Below, piece after piece: positions 8,198 through 16,807 of a stretch of DNA of 54,017 bases. Position numbers and translations under genes: made by a program. Source of the stretch: Dyella ginsengisoli LA-4 (GTDB lineage: Bacteria; Pseudomonadota; Gammaproteobacteria; Xanthomonadales; Rhodanobacteraceae); the NCBI RefSeq assembly GCF_000334915.1, contig NZ_AMSF01000086.1:1-54017 (forward strand), given 5' to 3'. The notes under the pieces were generated by a model. The model had not been told where the DNA came from and made no database searches. It worked only from the letters and a program-made list of their open reading frames with translations. Positions within the stretch are counted from its first letter, which is position 1; each line of letters starts with the position of its first letter.

Positions 8198-8695
8198 ATG
8201 ACCGATACCCCCGACAGCCTGCGCACCCGGTACCTCACCCTGATCCTGGGCGACGACCTGTACGCCGTGCCGCTGGGTGCGGTGAAGGAGATCCGCGGCA
8301 GCTGCGCCAGCGTGGCGCTGGAGGGCGTGCCGCCCTACGTGGTCGGCCGGCTCGACCAGCCCGGCGTGGCCGCCCCGGTGGTCGATCTGCGCCGCCGGCT
8401 CGACATGCCGCAGGCGCAGGCCGGCGCTCCGTCAGTGCATGTGCTGCTCGAGCGAGGCAGGCGCCCGCTGGTGGTGCGCGCTGACGCGGTGGCCGACGTG
8501 GTCGACCTGGGCATTCCCGACGAGCCGGGTACGACCGAAGGGCCGGATGCCCGCGCCGACCTGGCGTGGCTGCGCGGCGCCGCGGCGGCTGCCGACCGCA
8601 TGGTGCTGATGCTCGATGTCGACCAGCTGGTCGCGCCGGCCGACCGTGCGGCGGTGGATGCCGCGATCGCCGCCGACCAGGCCCGCGCGGCCTGA
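8198..8695 (+). CDS. cheW: CheW-type chemotaxis coupling protein (divergent)
   Basis: A 165-residue single CheW domain that would link receptors to CheA. It starts at the ATG 7 bp after AGGAGG (8185-8190). It is more diverged than the next cheW: the usual ...VLGVLNLRG stretch reads VVGRLDQPG, and an insert lies near residues 105-120. Because the receptor-binding loop differs from its neighbour, the two CheWs may serve different receptors or array positions (inference). It follows the Cache receptor in the operon. Confidence 0.88.
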   Translation: MTDTPDSLRTRYLTLILGDDLYAVPLGAVKEIRGSCASVALEGVPPYVVGRLDQPGVAAPVVDLRRRLDMPQAQAGAPSVHVLLERGRRPLVVRADAVADVVDLGIPDEPGTTEGPDARADLAWLRGAAAAADRMVLMLDVDQLVAPADRAAVDAAIAADQARAA

Positions 8696-8707
8696 TTTTC
8701 CCGCCCC

Positions 8708-8729
8708 GAGTGGCCGTTCGCGGCCACTC
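8708..8729 (+). other. UUCG-tetraloop hairpin between the two cheW genes
   Basis: GAGTGGCCG, loop TTCG, CGGCCACTC: a perfect 9-bp stem capped by the extra-stable UUCG tetraloop, in the 118-bp gap between the cheW genes. There is no following T-run. It may act as an mRNA stability or processing element that sets unequal expression along the operon. Confidence 0.5.
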
Positions 8730-8813
8730 AAGTTCCTCGTCCTGCGGCCGATCTGCTCCCTGATAGCAACAAGCGCCAAGCGCCCTGCGCGCTCCCCCGC
8801 ACGAGGTCCTTCC

Positions 8814-9320
8814 ATGTCTGACGCTGCATCCCACGACGCCCCGACGTCGCAATACCTCACCCTGAACCTCGCGCAGGAGGAATACGGCGTGGATATCCTC
8901 GCCGTGCGCGAGATCCGCGGCTGGACGCCGGTCACGCGCATTCCCCAGGCGCCGCCCTACGTGCTGGGCGTGCTCAACCTGCGCGGCGCGATCGTGCCGG
9001 TGATCGACATGCGCCTGCGCTTCGGCCTGCAGCGCGAGGAGTACACCCCCAACACGGTGACCGTGATCGTCGCCGTGGGCGGGCGCAATTTCGGCGTGGT
9101 GGTCGATGCCGTGTCCGACGTGCTGGACGTGAAGACCTCCGAGTTGCGCCCGGTGCCCGACATGGGCACCACCGTGGACACCGAGTACCTCAAGGGTCTC
9201 ACCGCGGTCGAGGACCGCATGGTGCTGCTCCTGGACGTGGACAAGCTTTTGCAACCGCAGGACGCGCAGATGCTCGAGGCCGCGCTTCCTCCGGCCGCTG
9301 AAGTCAAAGCCGTTGCCTGA
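8814..9320 (+). CDS. cheW: chemotaxis coupling protein CheW
   Basis: A canonical CheW of 168 residues that bridges receptors and the CheA P5 domain. Core motifs are [11 protein letters not shown] near residue 24, the highly conserved [18 protein letters not shown], and the end pattern [12 protein letters not shown]. It sits 11 bp before the second receptor gene, so the pair is translated from one mRNA. A GAGG-like site (ACGAGG) precedes the ATG. Confidence 0.95.
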   Translation: MSDAASHDAPTSQYLTLNLAQEEYGVDILAVREIRGWTPVTRIPQAPPYVLGVLNLRGAIVPVIDMRLRFGLQREEYTPNTVTVIVAVGGRNFGVVVDAVSDVLDVKTSELRPVPDMGTTVDTEYLKGLTAVEDRMVLLLDVDKLLQPQDAQMLEAALPPAAEVKAVA

Positions 9321-9331
9321 CAGGAAATTCC

Positions 9332-11065
9332 ATGAAACTGCCCAAGCTCTCGTTCAAGCTCCCTTCCCTCAACCTGCGCTGGCGCCTGCGGCTGGTGCTC
9401 GGCCTGCTGATGCTGATGCTGGTCATCGGCGCCGTCATCGGCTTCGGTTCGATGCAGCTGCAGAACGAGGCGCTGCGCCGCACGTACCAGGATGAGCTGG
9501 TCCCGGCCAACCTGATCAGTTCGCTCAACCGGCACTCCCTGCTGTCGTTCATCACCCTCGGTGAGGCGGTCAGCAACGTGAGCAAGCCGGATCAGGTCAA
9601 GCAGAAGGTGGCCGACTACCAGAAGCAGCAGGACATGATCGCCGCCGACGAGAAGGCGTTCGATGCGCTGCCCAAGAGCGACGCGATCAAGAAGCAGTAC
9701 GCCAAGTACAAGGCCAGCGACTCGGACTACCAGAGCGGCATCAAGGACATCATCGATGCGCTCAACCACGGCGACACCGGTGCCGGCGACGTGCTGGACA
9801 TGGAGGTGCGGCCGTTCCTGATGGATCGCCAGGAGCAGCTCAGCAAGCTGATCGACCTGCAGCGCAACGAGGCGCAGGGCATCTACGAGGCGCAGATTTC
9901 CCGGGTAAAGGTGGTGCGGGCCTTCAGCCTGGTGGCACTGGGCCTGGGCATGGCGTTCGCCCTGTTCCTGGCGCTGGCGCTGAGCCGCTCGATCATCGGC
10001 ACCCTGGCCTATGCCGGCAAGATCGCCCGCGAGATCGCACAGGGCAAGCTCGGCCACGATATCCAGGTCAACCGCAAGGACGAGCTGGGCGAGCTGCTCG
10101 ACGCGTTCCGCACGATGGATCTGCGCCTGTCCTCGATCGTAAGCGAGGTGCGCAGCGGCTCGGGTGAAGTGAGCACGGCCGCCCAGCAGATCGCCCGCGG
10201 CAACGACGACCTCAGCCAGCGCACCCAGGAGCAGGCCTCCTCGCTGGAGGAGACGGCCTCGTCGATGGAGGAGATGACCTCCACCGTCAAGCAGAATGCC
10301 GAGAACGCCAGCCACGCCAACCAGCTCGCCCGCGGCGCCCGCGAACAGGCCGAGCGCGGTGGCGAGGTGGTGACCCAGGCGGTGGTCGCGATGAAGGCGA
10401 TCAACGAGTCCAGCCGCAAGATTTCCGACATCGTCAGCCTGATCGACGAGATCGCGTTCCAGACCAATCTGCTCGCGCTGAATGCGGCCGTCGAGGCCGC
10501 CCGCGCCGGCGAGCAGGGCCGCGGCTTCGCGGTGGTGGCCACCGAGGTGCGCAACCTGGCCCAGCGCAGCGCGAATGCGGCCAAGGAGATCAAGGGCCTG
10601 ATCAAGGACAGCGCCGAGAAGGTGCACAACGGCACCACGCTGGTCGACCAGACCGGCAAGTCGCTGGCCGAGATCGTCGACAGCGTGAAGAAGGTGACCG
10701 ACATCGTCGCCGAGATCGCCGCGGCCAGCGCCGAGCAGTCCGCCGGCATCGACCAGGTGAACCACGCCGTGATGCAGATGGACGAAATGACCCAGCAGAA
10801 CGCCGCCCTGGTGGAACAGGCCGCTGCCGCTGCCCGCGCCATGCAGGAGCAGGCCGGCGAGCTGTCGCAGCAGGTGGGCTTCTTCCAGCTCGACGAGTCG
10901 GTCAGCCAGGTGGCGCCGTCGGTGACCACCCGCGCCAAGGCCGTGGCGGCCGAGGCCGAGGCGGTGTTCGCCGCGGTGCGCAGCACCCCGGCCCAGCCGG
11001 CTGCCCCCAGGGCTGCTCCGCGCTCGACCGAGGCGGTCGATTCCGGCGCCTGGAAGGAGTTCTGA
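9332..11065 (+). CDS. methyl-accepting chemotaxis protein, four-helix-bundle sensor type
   Basis: A 577-residue receptor. A basic N-terminus precedes TM1 (about 20-42). A mostly helical periplasmic part with alternating charged residues to about 190 fits a 4HB_MCP sensor. TM2 (about 195-216), HAMP, and the MA domain with the tip [20 protein letters not shown] follow. It ends with AWKEF, again an xWxxF tether for CheR/CheB. Its signalling domain is nearly the same as that of the receptor at 6423, even at DNA level around 7306-7430 and 10206-10330, while the sensor halves are unrelated. This suggests domain swapping or gene conversion. cheR starts 3 bp after its stop. Confidence 0.93.
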   Translation: MKLPKLSFKLPSLNLRWRLRLVLGLLMLMLVIGAVIGFGSMQLQNEALRRTYQDELVPANLISSLNRHSLLSFITLGEAVSNVSKPDQVKQKVADYQKQQDMIAADEKAFDALPKSDAIKKQYAKYKASDSDYQSGIKDIIDALNHGDTGAGDVLDMEVRPFLMDRQEQLSKLIDLQRNEAQGIYEAQISRVKVVRAFSLVALGLGMAFALFLALALSRSIIGTLAYAGKIAREIAQGKLGHDIQVNRKDELGELLDAFRTMDLRLSSIVSEVRSGSGEVSTAAQQIARGNDDLSQRTQEQASSLEETASSMEEMTSTVKQNAENASHANQLARGAREQAERGGEVVTQAVVAMKAINESSRKISDIVSLIDEIAFQTNLLALNAAVEAARAGEQGRGFAVVATEVRNLAQRSANAAKEIKGLIKDSAEKVHNGTTLVDQTGKSLAEIVDSVKKVTDIVAEIAAASAEQSAGIDQVNHAVMQMDEMTQQNAALVEQAAAAARAMQEQAGELSQQVGFFQLDESVSQVAPSVTTRAKAVAAEAEAVFAAVRSTPAQPAAPRAAPRSTEAVDSGAWKEF

Positions 11066-11068
11066 GTC

Positions 11069-11962
11069 ATGGCCGCGCCCGTCATGACCGATGATCGCGT
11101 CGCCTCGGCGGGTTCCTCGGCGGCGGGCCTGAACGGGCCGACGCTGCAGGACGCCGAGTTCGCCTTCCTGCGCCAGTTCGTCTACGACCAGTGCGGCATC
11201 GCACTGAGCGACCAGAAGCGGCAATTGGTGCAGGGGCGTCTGCAGCGGCGCCTGCGCGCCCTGCGCCTGCGCGATTTCAGCGAGTACTGCGAGCTGCTCA
11301 AGCGCGACCCCGCCTCCGAGCTGGGCGAGCTGGCCAGTGCGATCAGCACCAACGTCACCGCGTTTTTCCGCGAGATGCATCACTACGACCTGCTGATCGA
11401 GAAGCTCCTGCCGGAGTGGATCGAGCAGAAGCGTCGCGACGGCGGGCGGCTGCGGATCTGGTCCGCAGGCTGTTCCACCGGCGAGGAACCCTACGCCATC
11501 GCCATGGTGCTGGCCGAGGCGCTCGAGCGCACCGGCGCCAAGATCGACGCGAAGATCCTGGCCACCGACCTGTCGCCGCAGGCGCTGGAGCAGGCGCGCC
11601 GCGGCGTGTACGCCTTCGACCGCCTGGGCGGGGTCAGTGACGAGCGTCGCAAGCGCTGGTTCCTGCGCGGGCAGGGCGAATACGACGGGCTGGCCTCGGT
11701 GCATCCGCGCCTGCGCGAGCTGGTCACCATCCTGCCGTTGAACCTGTTGCACGACTGGCCGATGCAGGGTCCGTTCGACGCGATCTTCTGCCGCAACGTC
11801 GTCATCTATTTCGACAAGCCGACCAAGGAAAAGCTGTTCGCCCGGTATGCACGCATGTTGCCGTCCGGCGGCTATCTGTTCCTGGGCCACTCCGAGTCGA
11901 TGCACGGACTGAGCAACGATTTCGAACTGATCGGACGCACTGTCTACAGGAAGCGCACATGA
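11069..11962 (+). CDS. cheR: chemotaxis protein methyltransferase CheR
   Basis: A 297-residue enzyme that methylates receptor glutamates using S-adenosylmethionine. The N-terminal helical domain spans about 25-95. The SAM-binding core includes WSAGCSTGEEPYAIAM (about 131-146) and ATDLSPQALEQARRGVY. FDAIFCRNVVIYFD is the signature near the C-terminus. It works against CheB (12743) on receptors whose tails carry the WxxF tether present in both larger receptors here. Its stop overlaps the cheD start in ATGA (11959-11962). Confidence 0.96.
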   Translation: MAAPVMTDDRVASAGSSAAGLNGPTLQDAEFAFLRQFVYDQCGIALSDQKRQLVQGRLQRRLRALRLRDFSEYCELLKRDPASELGELASAISTNVTAFFREMHHYDLLIEKLLPEWIEQKRRDGGRLRIWSAGCSTGEEPYAIAMVLAEALERTGAKIDAKILATDLSPQALEQARRGVYAFDRLGGVSDERRKRWFLRGQGEYDGLASVHPRLRELVTILPLNLLHDWPMQGPFDAIFCRNVVIYFDKPTKEKLFARYARMLPSGGYLFLGHSESMHGLSNDFELIGRTVYRKRT

Positions 11963-12636
11963 GCGCTGTCGCCCAGGTCGCCACCGTCGTCCCCGCGCTG
12001 AGTCATTTCGACCCCGGCCGGGTCATGCCTGGCTTCGAGCACATGCGCCGGTTCTGGGACCCGACGCTGTCGCGTTACAACGTGAAGGTGCTGCCGGGCG
12101 AGTACTACATCAGCCGGCAGGACGAGATGATCTCCACCGTGCTCGGCTCGTGCGTGTCGGCCTGCATCTATGACCGGCGCCTGCGGCTGGGTGGCATGAA
12201 CCACTTCATGTTGCCCGAGCCTACCGGCGAGCGCAGCGCCGAGCGCGACAGCTGGTCGGCCACCGTCGGCCGCGCCGCGCGCTACGGCAACGACGCGATG
12301 GAGCACCTGATCAACGCCCTGTTGAAGGCGGGCGGCCGGCGCGAGGACTGGGAAATCAAGATCTTCGGCGGCGGCAAGGTGCTGACCCAGATGACCGACG
12401 TGGGCCAGCGCAACATCGCCTTCGTCAAGCGCTACCTGGAAACCGAGGGGCTGCCAGTGGCGGCGTCCGACCTGGGCGACATCTATCCGCGCCAGGTGCA
12501 GTTCTTCCCGACCACCGGCAAGGCGCGCGTGCGCCAGATGCGCGGTCGCGACGAGGCGGCCCTGGTCGATCGCGAGAAGCAATACCTCAAGCAGTTGGCA
12601 AACGATCCGATAAAGGGAGAGGTCGAGCTGTTCTGA
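11959..12636 (+). CDS. cheD: chemoreceptor glutamine deamidase CheD
   Basis: The 225-residue protein deamidates receptor glutamines to create methylation sites. The catalytic Thr and Cys are in STVLGSCV and the His is in GGMNHFMLP. An N-terminal extension of about 35 residues precedes the core. The last residues are GEVELF, almost the same as the tail GEIELF of the receptor-like protein at 13831, suggesting a shared docking peptide (inference). It is translationally coupled to cheR. The following 106 bp before cheB hold no gene, only GC-rich imperfect palindromes. Confidence 0.95.
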   Translation: MSAVAQVATVVPALSHFDPGRVMPGFEHMRRFWDPTLSRYNVKVLPGEYYISRQDEMISTVLGSCVSACIYDRRLRLGGMNHFMLPEPTGERSAERDSWSATVGRAARYGNDAMEHLINALLKAGGRREDWEIKIFGGGKVLTQMTDVGQRNIAFVKRYLETEGLPVAASDLGDIYPRQVQFFPTTGKARVRQMRGRDEAALVDREKQYLKQLANDPIKGEVELF

Positions 12637-12742
12637 GCGGGGGCCCCTGTGGGGTCCAGGCGTGGCGCCGATGGCGCCGGAGCAGCCGATCGGTCGGCCG
12701 CAGTCGCGGCGCAGACAAGACGAAGTCGAGAGAGAACGGGCA

Positions 12743-13834
12743 ATGGAAAAAGTGCGAGTCCTGGTGGTCGATGATTCCGCGCTGGTGCGGAAGCTGATGT
12801 CGACCATGCTCTCGAGCGATCCGCGCATCGAGGTGGTCGGCACCGCGCCGGACCCGCTGATCGCGCGCGAGAAGATCAAGCAGCTCAACCCCGACGTGCT
12901 CACGCTGGACGTGGAGATGCCGCGCATGGACGGCATCACCTTCCTAGAGAACCTGATGCGGCTGCGGCCGATGCCGGTGGTGATGGTGTCCTCGCTGACC
13001 GAGCAGGGCGCCGAGGTCACGCTGCGCGCGCTCGAGCTGGGCGCGGTGGATTTCTTCACCAAGCCGAACAGCGACCTGGCCAGCACGTTCTCCGACGGGG
13101 CGCAGGAGATCTGCGCCAAGGTCATCGCCGCCGCCGGCGCCAAGCCGCGCGTGCGCACCGAAGTGCGCAAGCTGGACGTTCCGCCGCGGCTCTCGGCCGA
13201 TGCGGTGCTGCCGCGCGCCCAGGGCGCCGGTACCCGCGGCGGCAGCCCGCTGATCGCGATCGGCGCCTCCACCGGCGGCACCGAGGCGATCCGCGTGGTG
13301 CTGGAGCAGATGCCGCCGGATGCGCCGCCGGTACTGATCACCCAGCATATTCCGGCGGCCTTCAGCGGCCCCTTCGCGACCCGCATGGACCATTGCTCGG
13401 CGATGCGCGTGTGCGAAGCCCAGGATGGCCAGCCGATCCAGCCCGGCCACGCCTACATCGCGCCCGGCGGCCAGCATCTGCTGGTGATGTGGGACGGTGC
13501 CAAATATGTCTGCCGCTTGCATGACGGCCCGCCGGTGAACAGGCACAAGCCGAGCGTCGACGTGCTGTTCCGCTCCATGGCGGCCAGTGCCGGCGCCGCC
13601 ACGGTCGCCGCGCTGCTCACCGGCATGGGTGACGACGGTGCGCGAGGCCTGCTCGAGCTCAGCCAGGCCGGTGCCCGCACCGTGGTGCAGGACGAGGCGA
13701 CTTCGGTGGTGTGGGGCATGCCCGGCGCCGCCTGGAAACTCGGTGCGGCGCGCGAGGCGCTGCCGCTGGACGAAATCGCCGCGCGCCTGCTGCAGATGGC
13801 GCGCCAACCCCTCAAGAGCGCCGTCGGCGCATGA
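12743..13834 (+). CDS. cheB: chemotaxis response regulator / protein-glutamate methylesterase CheB
   Basis: A 363-residue enzyme that removes methyl groups from receptors when phosphorylated by CheA. The receiver domain (1-120) has [10 protein letters not shown] and the phospho-acceptor in [11 protein letters not shown]. The esterase domain has the catalytic Ser in [10 protein letters not shown], His in ITQHIPAAF and Asp in [10 protein letters not shown]. The start is the ATG at 12743, where the receiver begins; an upstream in-frame extension to 12662 has no homology and is unlikely to be used. Its stop overlaps the next start in ATGA (13831-13834). Confidence 0.96.
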   Translation: MEKVRVLVVDDSALVRKLMSTMLSSDPRIEVVGTAPDPLIAREKIKQLNPDVLTLDVEMPRMDGITFLENLMRLRPMPVVMVSSLTEQGAEVTLRALELGAVDFFTKPNSDLASTFSDGAQEICAKVIAAAGAKPRVRTEVRKLDVPPRLSADAVLPRAQGAGTRGGSPLIAIGASTGGTEAIRVVLEQMPPDAPPVLITQHIPAAFSGPFATRMDHCSAMRVCEAQDGQPIQPGHAYIAPGGQHLLVMWDGAKYVCRLHDGPPVNRHKPSVDVLFRSMAASAGAATVAALLTGMGDDGARGLLELSQAGARTVVQDEATSVVWGMPGAAWKLGAAREALPLDEIAARLLQMARQPLKSAVGA

Positions 13835-15030
13835 TCGAGCCCAATCCCATGCAAGCCATCCTCCGCTTCTTCCAATCGCGCCTCGCCGTCGGCCTGCCGG
13901 CCAGCATCGTGGCTCTGCTGGTCAGCCTGTTCTGGCACCCGGCCTGGCTCGCGCCGCTGCTGGTGGTGCTGCTCACCGCGGTGTGGATCGTCGAGAGCCG
14001 CCGCGTGCCGCCGGCACCCGAGGTGGAAGCCGCGTCGCCGGCCCACGTCGAGCCGGTGCGCGAGGCGCTTGAAGACGTGCGCAGCGCCCTGGTCGACGAG
14101 CTCGGCCACGCCACCCGCGAGCTGCACCAGGCGATGGACCTGCTGCGCGACGCGGTGCTGGAGCTCGGCGGCGGCTTCGATGGCCTGTCGCGCAAGACCG
14201 GCCAGCAGCAGTCGCTGCTCAAGCAGATCATCGACGTGCAGAACGGCGAGGTGTCGGTGCAGGACTTTGCCGGCCGCACCTCCGACCTGCTGGAGCACTT
14301 CGTCGGCATGATCGTGCAGATGTCGCGCGAGAGCCTGCGCATCGTCTACCGCATCGACGGCATGGCCAAGGAGATGGACGCGGTGTTCGGCCTGCTGAAG
14401 AACGTCAACACCATCGCCGAGGAAACCAACCTGCTGGCGCTGAATGCGTCGATCGAGGCGGCGCGCGCCGGCGAGGCCGGTCGCGGCTTCGCGGTGGTCG
14501 CCGGCGAGATCCGCAACCTGGCCAGCCACTCCAACCAGTTCAACGACCAGATCGGCAGCCACGTCGAGCGTGCCCGCGGTGCGATGGAGCAGCTGCGCGG
14601 CCTGGTCGGAACGATGGCCTCGCAGGACCTCAACGTGGCGCTGTCGGCCAAGGGCGGCATCGACGCGATGATGAGCCACGTCACCGAGTCCGACGCGCGC
14701 ACCAGCGCGGTGGCCGACCAGGTGGTGGAGATCAACCGCGGCCTGGGCAGCGACGTGTCCACCACGATCCGCTCGCTGCAGTTCGAGGACATCCTCAGCC
14801 AGCTGATCAACCAGACCCGCACCCGTCTGGTCGAGCTGCAGGAGGTGATCTCCGACAGCACCCGCGACATCGAGGACCTGGCCTGCGGCGGCGTGGAAGA
14901 CGATGCGATCGCCCAGCGCGCCGAGCAGGTGCGCAGCCGGCTGGCGATCCAGCGCGAGAAGGCCCGCCTGCGTGCGCGCGGCCCGGCGCTGCAGAGCTCG
15001 ATGGACGCCGGCGAAATCGAACTGTTCTGA
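13831..15030 (+). CDS. membrane-anchored methyl-accepting signalling protein without sensor domain
   Basis: A 399-residue protein. Two hydrophobic segments near residues 19-32 and 36-52 are separated by only a few residues (FWHPAW), so there is almost no periplasmic part. The rest is cytoplasmic: coiled helices and an MA-type tip ([20 protein letters not shown], about 198-217). No HAMP domain is obvious. It lacks the WxxF tether of the two larger receptors and ends in GEIELF, the tail shared with CheD. It may sense membrane state or internal signals, or act as an array component (inference). It is coupled to cheB by ATGA and followed 11 bp later by a STAS gene. Confidence 0.88.
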   Translation: MIEPNPMQAILRFFQSRLAVGLPASIVALLVSLFWHPAWLAPLLVVLLTAVWIVESRRVPPAPEVEAASPAHVEPVREALEDVRSALVDELGHATRELHQAMDLLRDAVLELGGGFDGLSRKTGQQQSLLKQIIDVQNGEVSVQDFAGRTSDLLEHFVGMIVQMSRESLRIVYRIDGMAKEMDAVFGLLKNVNTIAEETNLLALNASIEAARAGEAGRGFAVVAGEIRNLASHSNQFNDQIGSHVERARGAMEQLRGLVGTMASQDLNVALSAKGGIDAMMSHVTESDARTSAVADQVVEINRGLGSDVSTTIRSLQFEDILSQLINQTRTRLVELQEVISDSTRDIEDLACGGVEDDAIAQRAEQVRSRLAIQREKARLRARGPALQSSMDAGEIELF

Positions 15031-15040
15031 GGTAATAGCC

Positions 15041-15346
15041 ATGAGCCTGACCGTCCACCACGACAGCGAGAACGACAGCCTGACCCTGCAGCTGGGCGAG
15101 CGCTTCGACTTCTCCGTACATCGCGATTTCCACGACGCCTGCCTGGGTGCCCAGGTGCGCGCGCGCAGCTACATCGTCGACATGAGCGACGTCACCAGCA
15201 TGGACAGCTCCGCGCTCGGCATGCTGCTGCTGCTGCGCGAGCACGCCGGCTCGGACAAGGCGGAGATCCGCATCGTCAATGCCGGCAGCGAGCTGCGCAA
15301 CACGTTCAAGGTGGCCGGCTTCGACAAGCTGTTCGTGCTGCACTGA
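15041..15346 (+). CDS. STAS-domain anti-sigma-factor-antagonist-like protein
   Basis: A 101-residue single STAS domain. The phosphorylation motif is intact: TSMDSSALGMLLLL, with DSS at the site where the antagonist Ser is phosphorylated in SpoIIAA/RsbV proteins. It lies 11 bp after the receptor-like gene and is the last gene of the che operon. No kinase or phosphatase of the partner-switch type is adjacent; the nearest in the window is at 50487-52808. A link to receptor arrays or to that switch is only inferred. Confidence 0.88.
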   Translation: MSLTVHHDSENDSLTLQLGERFDFSVHRDFHDACLGAQVRARSYIVDMSDVTSMDSSALGMLLLLREHAGSDKAEIRIVNAGSELRNTFKVAGFDKLFVLH

Positions 15347-15456
15347 GATCGCTCCGGCGCTGGTGGCGTCGGGGCGGCTCTGGCATCGTACCGGGGCATC
15401 GCGGCCGGGGCAGGGAGGGCTTGCCGCCCGGCGACGCGTGTCCATGGAGGAACACG

Positions 15457-16302
15457 ATGCCGTCAACCATCCGCAAGGCCGGCTTCGTGCTGGCCTTTGT
15501 TTTGGGCGCCGCCCGGGCGGCCACGCCGTTGCCCGACCCCATGCGCGTGCCGATCCGGCTGGAACATGGCCTGCCCACCACACAGGCGACGATCGGCGGC
15601 AAACCGGTGACGCTGTTCATCGATGTGGGCAACTACCAGGTGGTGGGCCTGAAGACCGACGTGCTTGCACGCTTGCCGGTGACCTTCACGGGCGACGCCG
15701 AATCGTGGCGCGACGCCAGTGGCCGGTTGTTCACCTCGCGCATCTTCCGTGCCACCGGCCTCGTCGCCGGACGACTCACGGCGACGCAGTTCGACGGCAA
15801 CGAGCTGGTGGGGGACGCCGGCAAGGCGGGTTACCCCCAGGATGGTCTGATCGGGTTCGGCCTGCTCGGGCGATACCAGATGGTGTTCGACGAGTCGGGT
15901 GGCGAGCTGCGGCTCTATCCGGCATCGGCCGAAGGCGTGCTCGAGGCCGAGTGCGGCAGCGTCGGCGGCCCGCTGCGCCTGGAGAATGGCGTGATGGTGT
16001 CCGAGGTGCAGACCGGAAAGGGGCCGCTGCGGGTGCAGTGGGACACCGGTGCCGCTGCCGACGTGCTGCGTCCCTCGGCGATCGCCAGCCGGGTCGAGGA
16101 CGCGGACCTGCTGCGTCGCTTTACCTTCCAGCGCTTCGAAGTGGCCGGTCAGCCGGCCGGTCCCTGGAAGTTCATGTTGCGCCAGTTCACGGCGCCGGAC
16201 GTCGACGCGGTGCTGGGCAGCGGCTTCTTTGCCCGCCACGTGGTGTGCCTGGACCCGGTGCACGGGCGGGTGGCGTTCCGGCAAAAGAAAACGGGGGCCT
16301 GA
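15457..16302 (+). CDS. secreted retropepsin-like aspartyl protease family protein
   Basis: A 281-residue protein with a signal peptide (about 1-23, AGFVLAFVLGAARAA). It has two aspartyl-protease-like motifs: FIDVGNYQVVGL near residue 53 and VQWDTGAAADVLRP near residue 195. Each half also has a following hydrophobic-Gly segment (LIGFGLLGRYQM and AVLGSGFFARHVV). This layout fits a duplicated, pepsin-like pair of lobes in the periplasm. The first motif has DVG rather than D-T/S-G, so activity is uncertain. The start is the ATG 6 bp after GGAGG; a possible start at 15421 would spoil the signal peptide. A hairpin terminator overlaps its stop codon. Confidence 0.7.
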   Translation: MPSTIRKAGFVLAFVLGAARAATPLPDPMRVPIRLEHGLPTTQATIGGKPVTLFIDVGNYQVVGLKTDVLARLPVTFTGDAESWRDASGRLFTSRIFRATGLVAGRLTATQFDGNELVGDAGKAGYPQDGLIGFGLLGRYQMVFDESGGELRLYPASAEGVLEAECGSVGGPLRLENGVMVSEVQTGKGPLRVQWDTGAAADVLRPSAIASRVEDADLLRRFTFQRFEVAGQPAGPWKFMLRQFTAPDVDAVLGSGFFARHVVCLDPVHGRVAFRQKKTGA

Positions 16303-16314
16303 GGCCCCCGTTTT
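16288..16314. terminator. bidirectional rho-independent terminator
   Basis: AAAACGGGGGCC, loop TGA, GGCCCCCGTTTT: a 12-bp stem with an A-run on one side and a T-run on the other. It serves the convergent genes ending at 16302 (+) and 16341 (-). The loop is the stop codon of the plus-strand gene. Confidence 0.9.
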
Positions 16315-16340
16315 CTGGCAGTGGGTTTGACTGGATCGTC

Positions 16341-16703
16341 TTACCAGGTGCGCACCGAGGCGATGCTCACCGTGTAGGTGGCCATGTCGGAGGAGTAGCG
16401 GAACAGGCGACCCAGGTCGAAATCGACCGACTGGCCCGGGGCGATGTTGGTGGTGCCGGCCGGCCAGCCCTTCTTCTCCTGGATCACGTTGCCGTTGGCG
16501 TCCTTCGCGGCAATGGTGATCTGGGCAGCAGCCGGCTCGGCGCAGTGGTTGACCACCTGGCCCTTCATCATCATGCGGGTGCCCATCCCGGCGCCGGAGG
16601 CGGCGACCTTGAAGTCCTGGATGGCGAAATCGGTCGGCGCGCAGGCGGCATGGGCAGCCAGCGGGGCCAGCAGCAGCACGGCGGAGGCGAGCAGGGTCTT
16701 CAT
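16341..16703 (-). CDS. small secreted protein of unknown function
   Basis: A 120-residue protein with a clear Sec signal peptide (MKTLLASAVLLLAPLAAHAA, cut near residue 19). The mature part (ACAPTDFAIQDFKV...) has two cysteines that could form a disulfide, and a beta-rich pattern like small Ig-fold periplasmic proteins. I do not recognise the family. A perfect CRP/Clp-type palindrome lies 89-104 bp upstream, suggesting control by the cAMP receptor protein or the Xanthomonad Clp homologue. It ends at the bidirectional terminator. Confidence 0.75.
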   Translation of the reverse strand: MKTLLASAVLLLAPLAAHAACAPTDFAIQDFKVAASGAGMGTRMMMKGQVVNHCAEPAAAQITIAAKDANGNVIQEKKGWPAGTTNIAPGQSVDFDLGRLFRYSSDMATYTVSIASVRTW

Positions 16704-16791
16704 GAGCAGGATTCCCTCGGGGATGGATGGAGACAGTTGCTGAGGGAATCGGCGCTGCGCGGGAAATCTTTAGCTCCCATCGCGCAACTTG

Positions 16792-16807
16792 TGTGATGTG
16801 GATCACA
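16792..16807 (-). promoter_or_regulatory. CRP/Clp-type binding site
   Basis: TGTGA-TGTGGA-TCACA is a perfect match to the CRP half-sites TGTGA-N6-TCACA. It lies 89 bp upstream of the small secreted-protein gene that starts at 16703 on the minus strand and overlaps the stop codon of the Nudix gene. CRP-family proteins in Xanthomonadales (Clp) bind this sequence. Position and direction favour control of the 16341-16703 gene. Confidence 0.7.
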
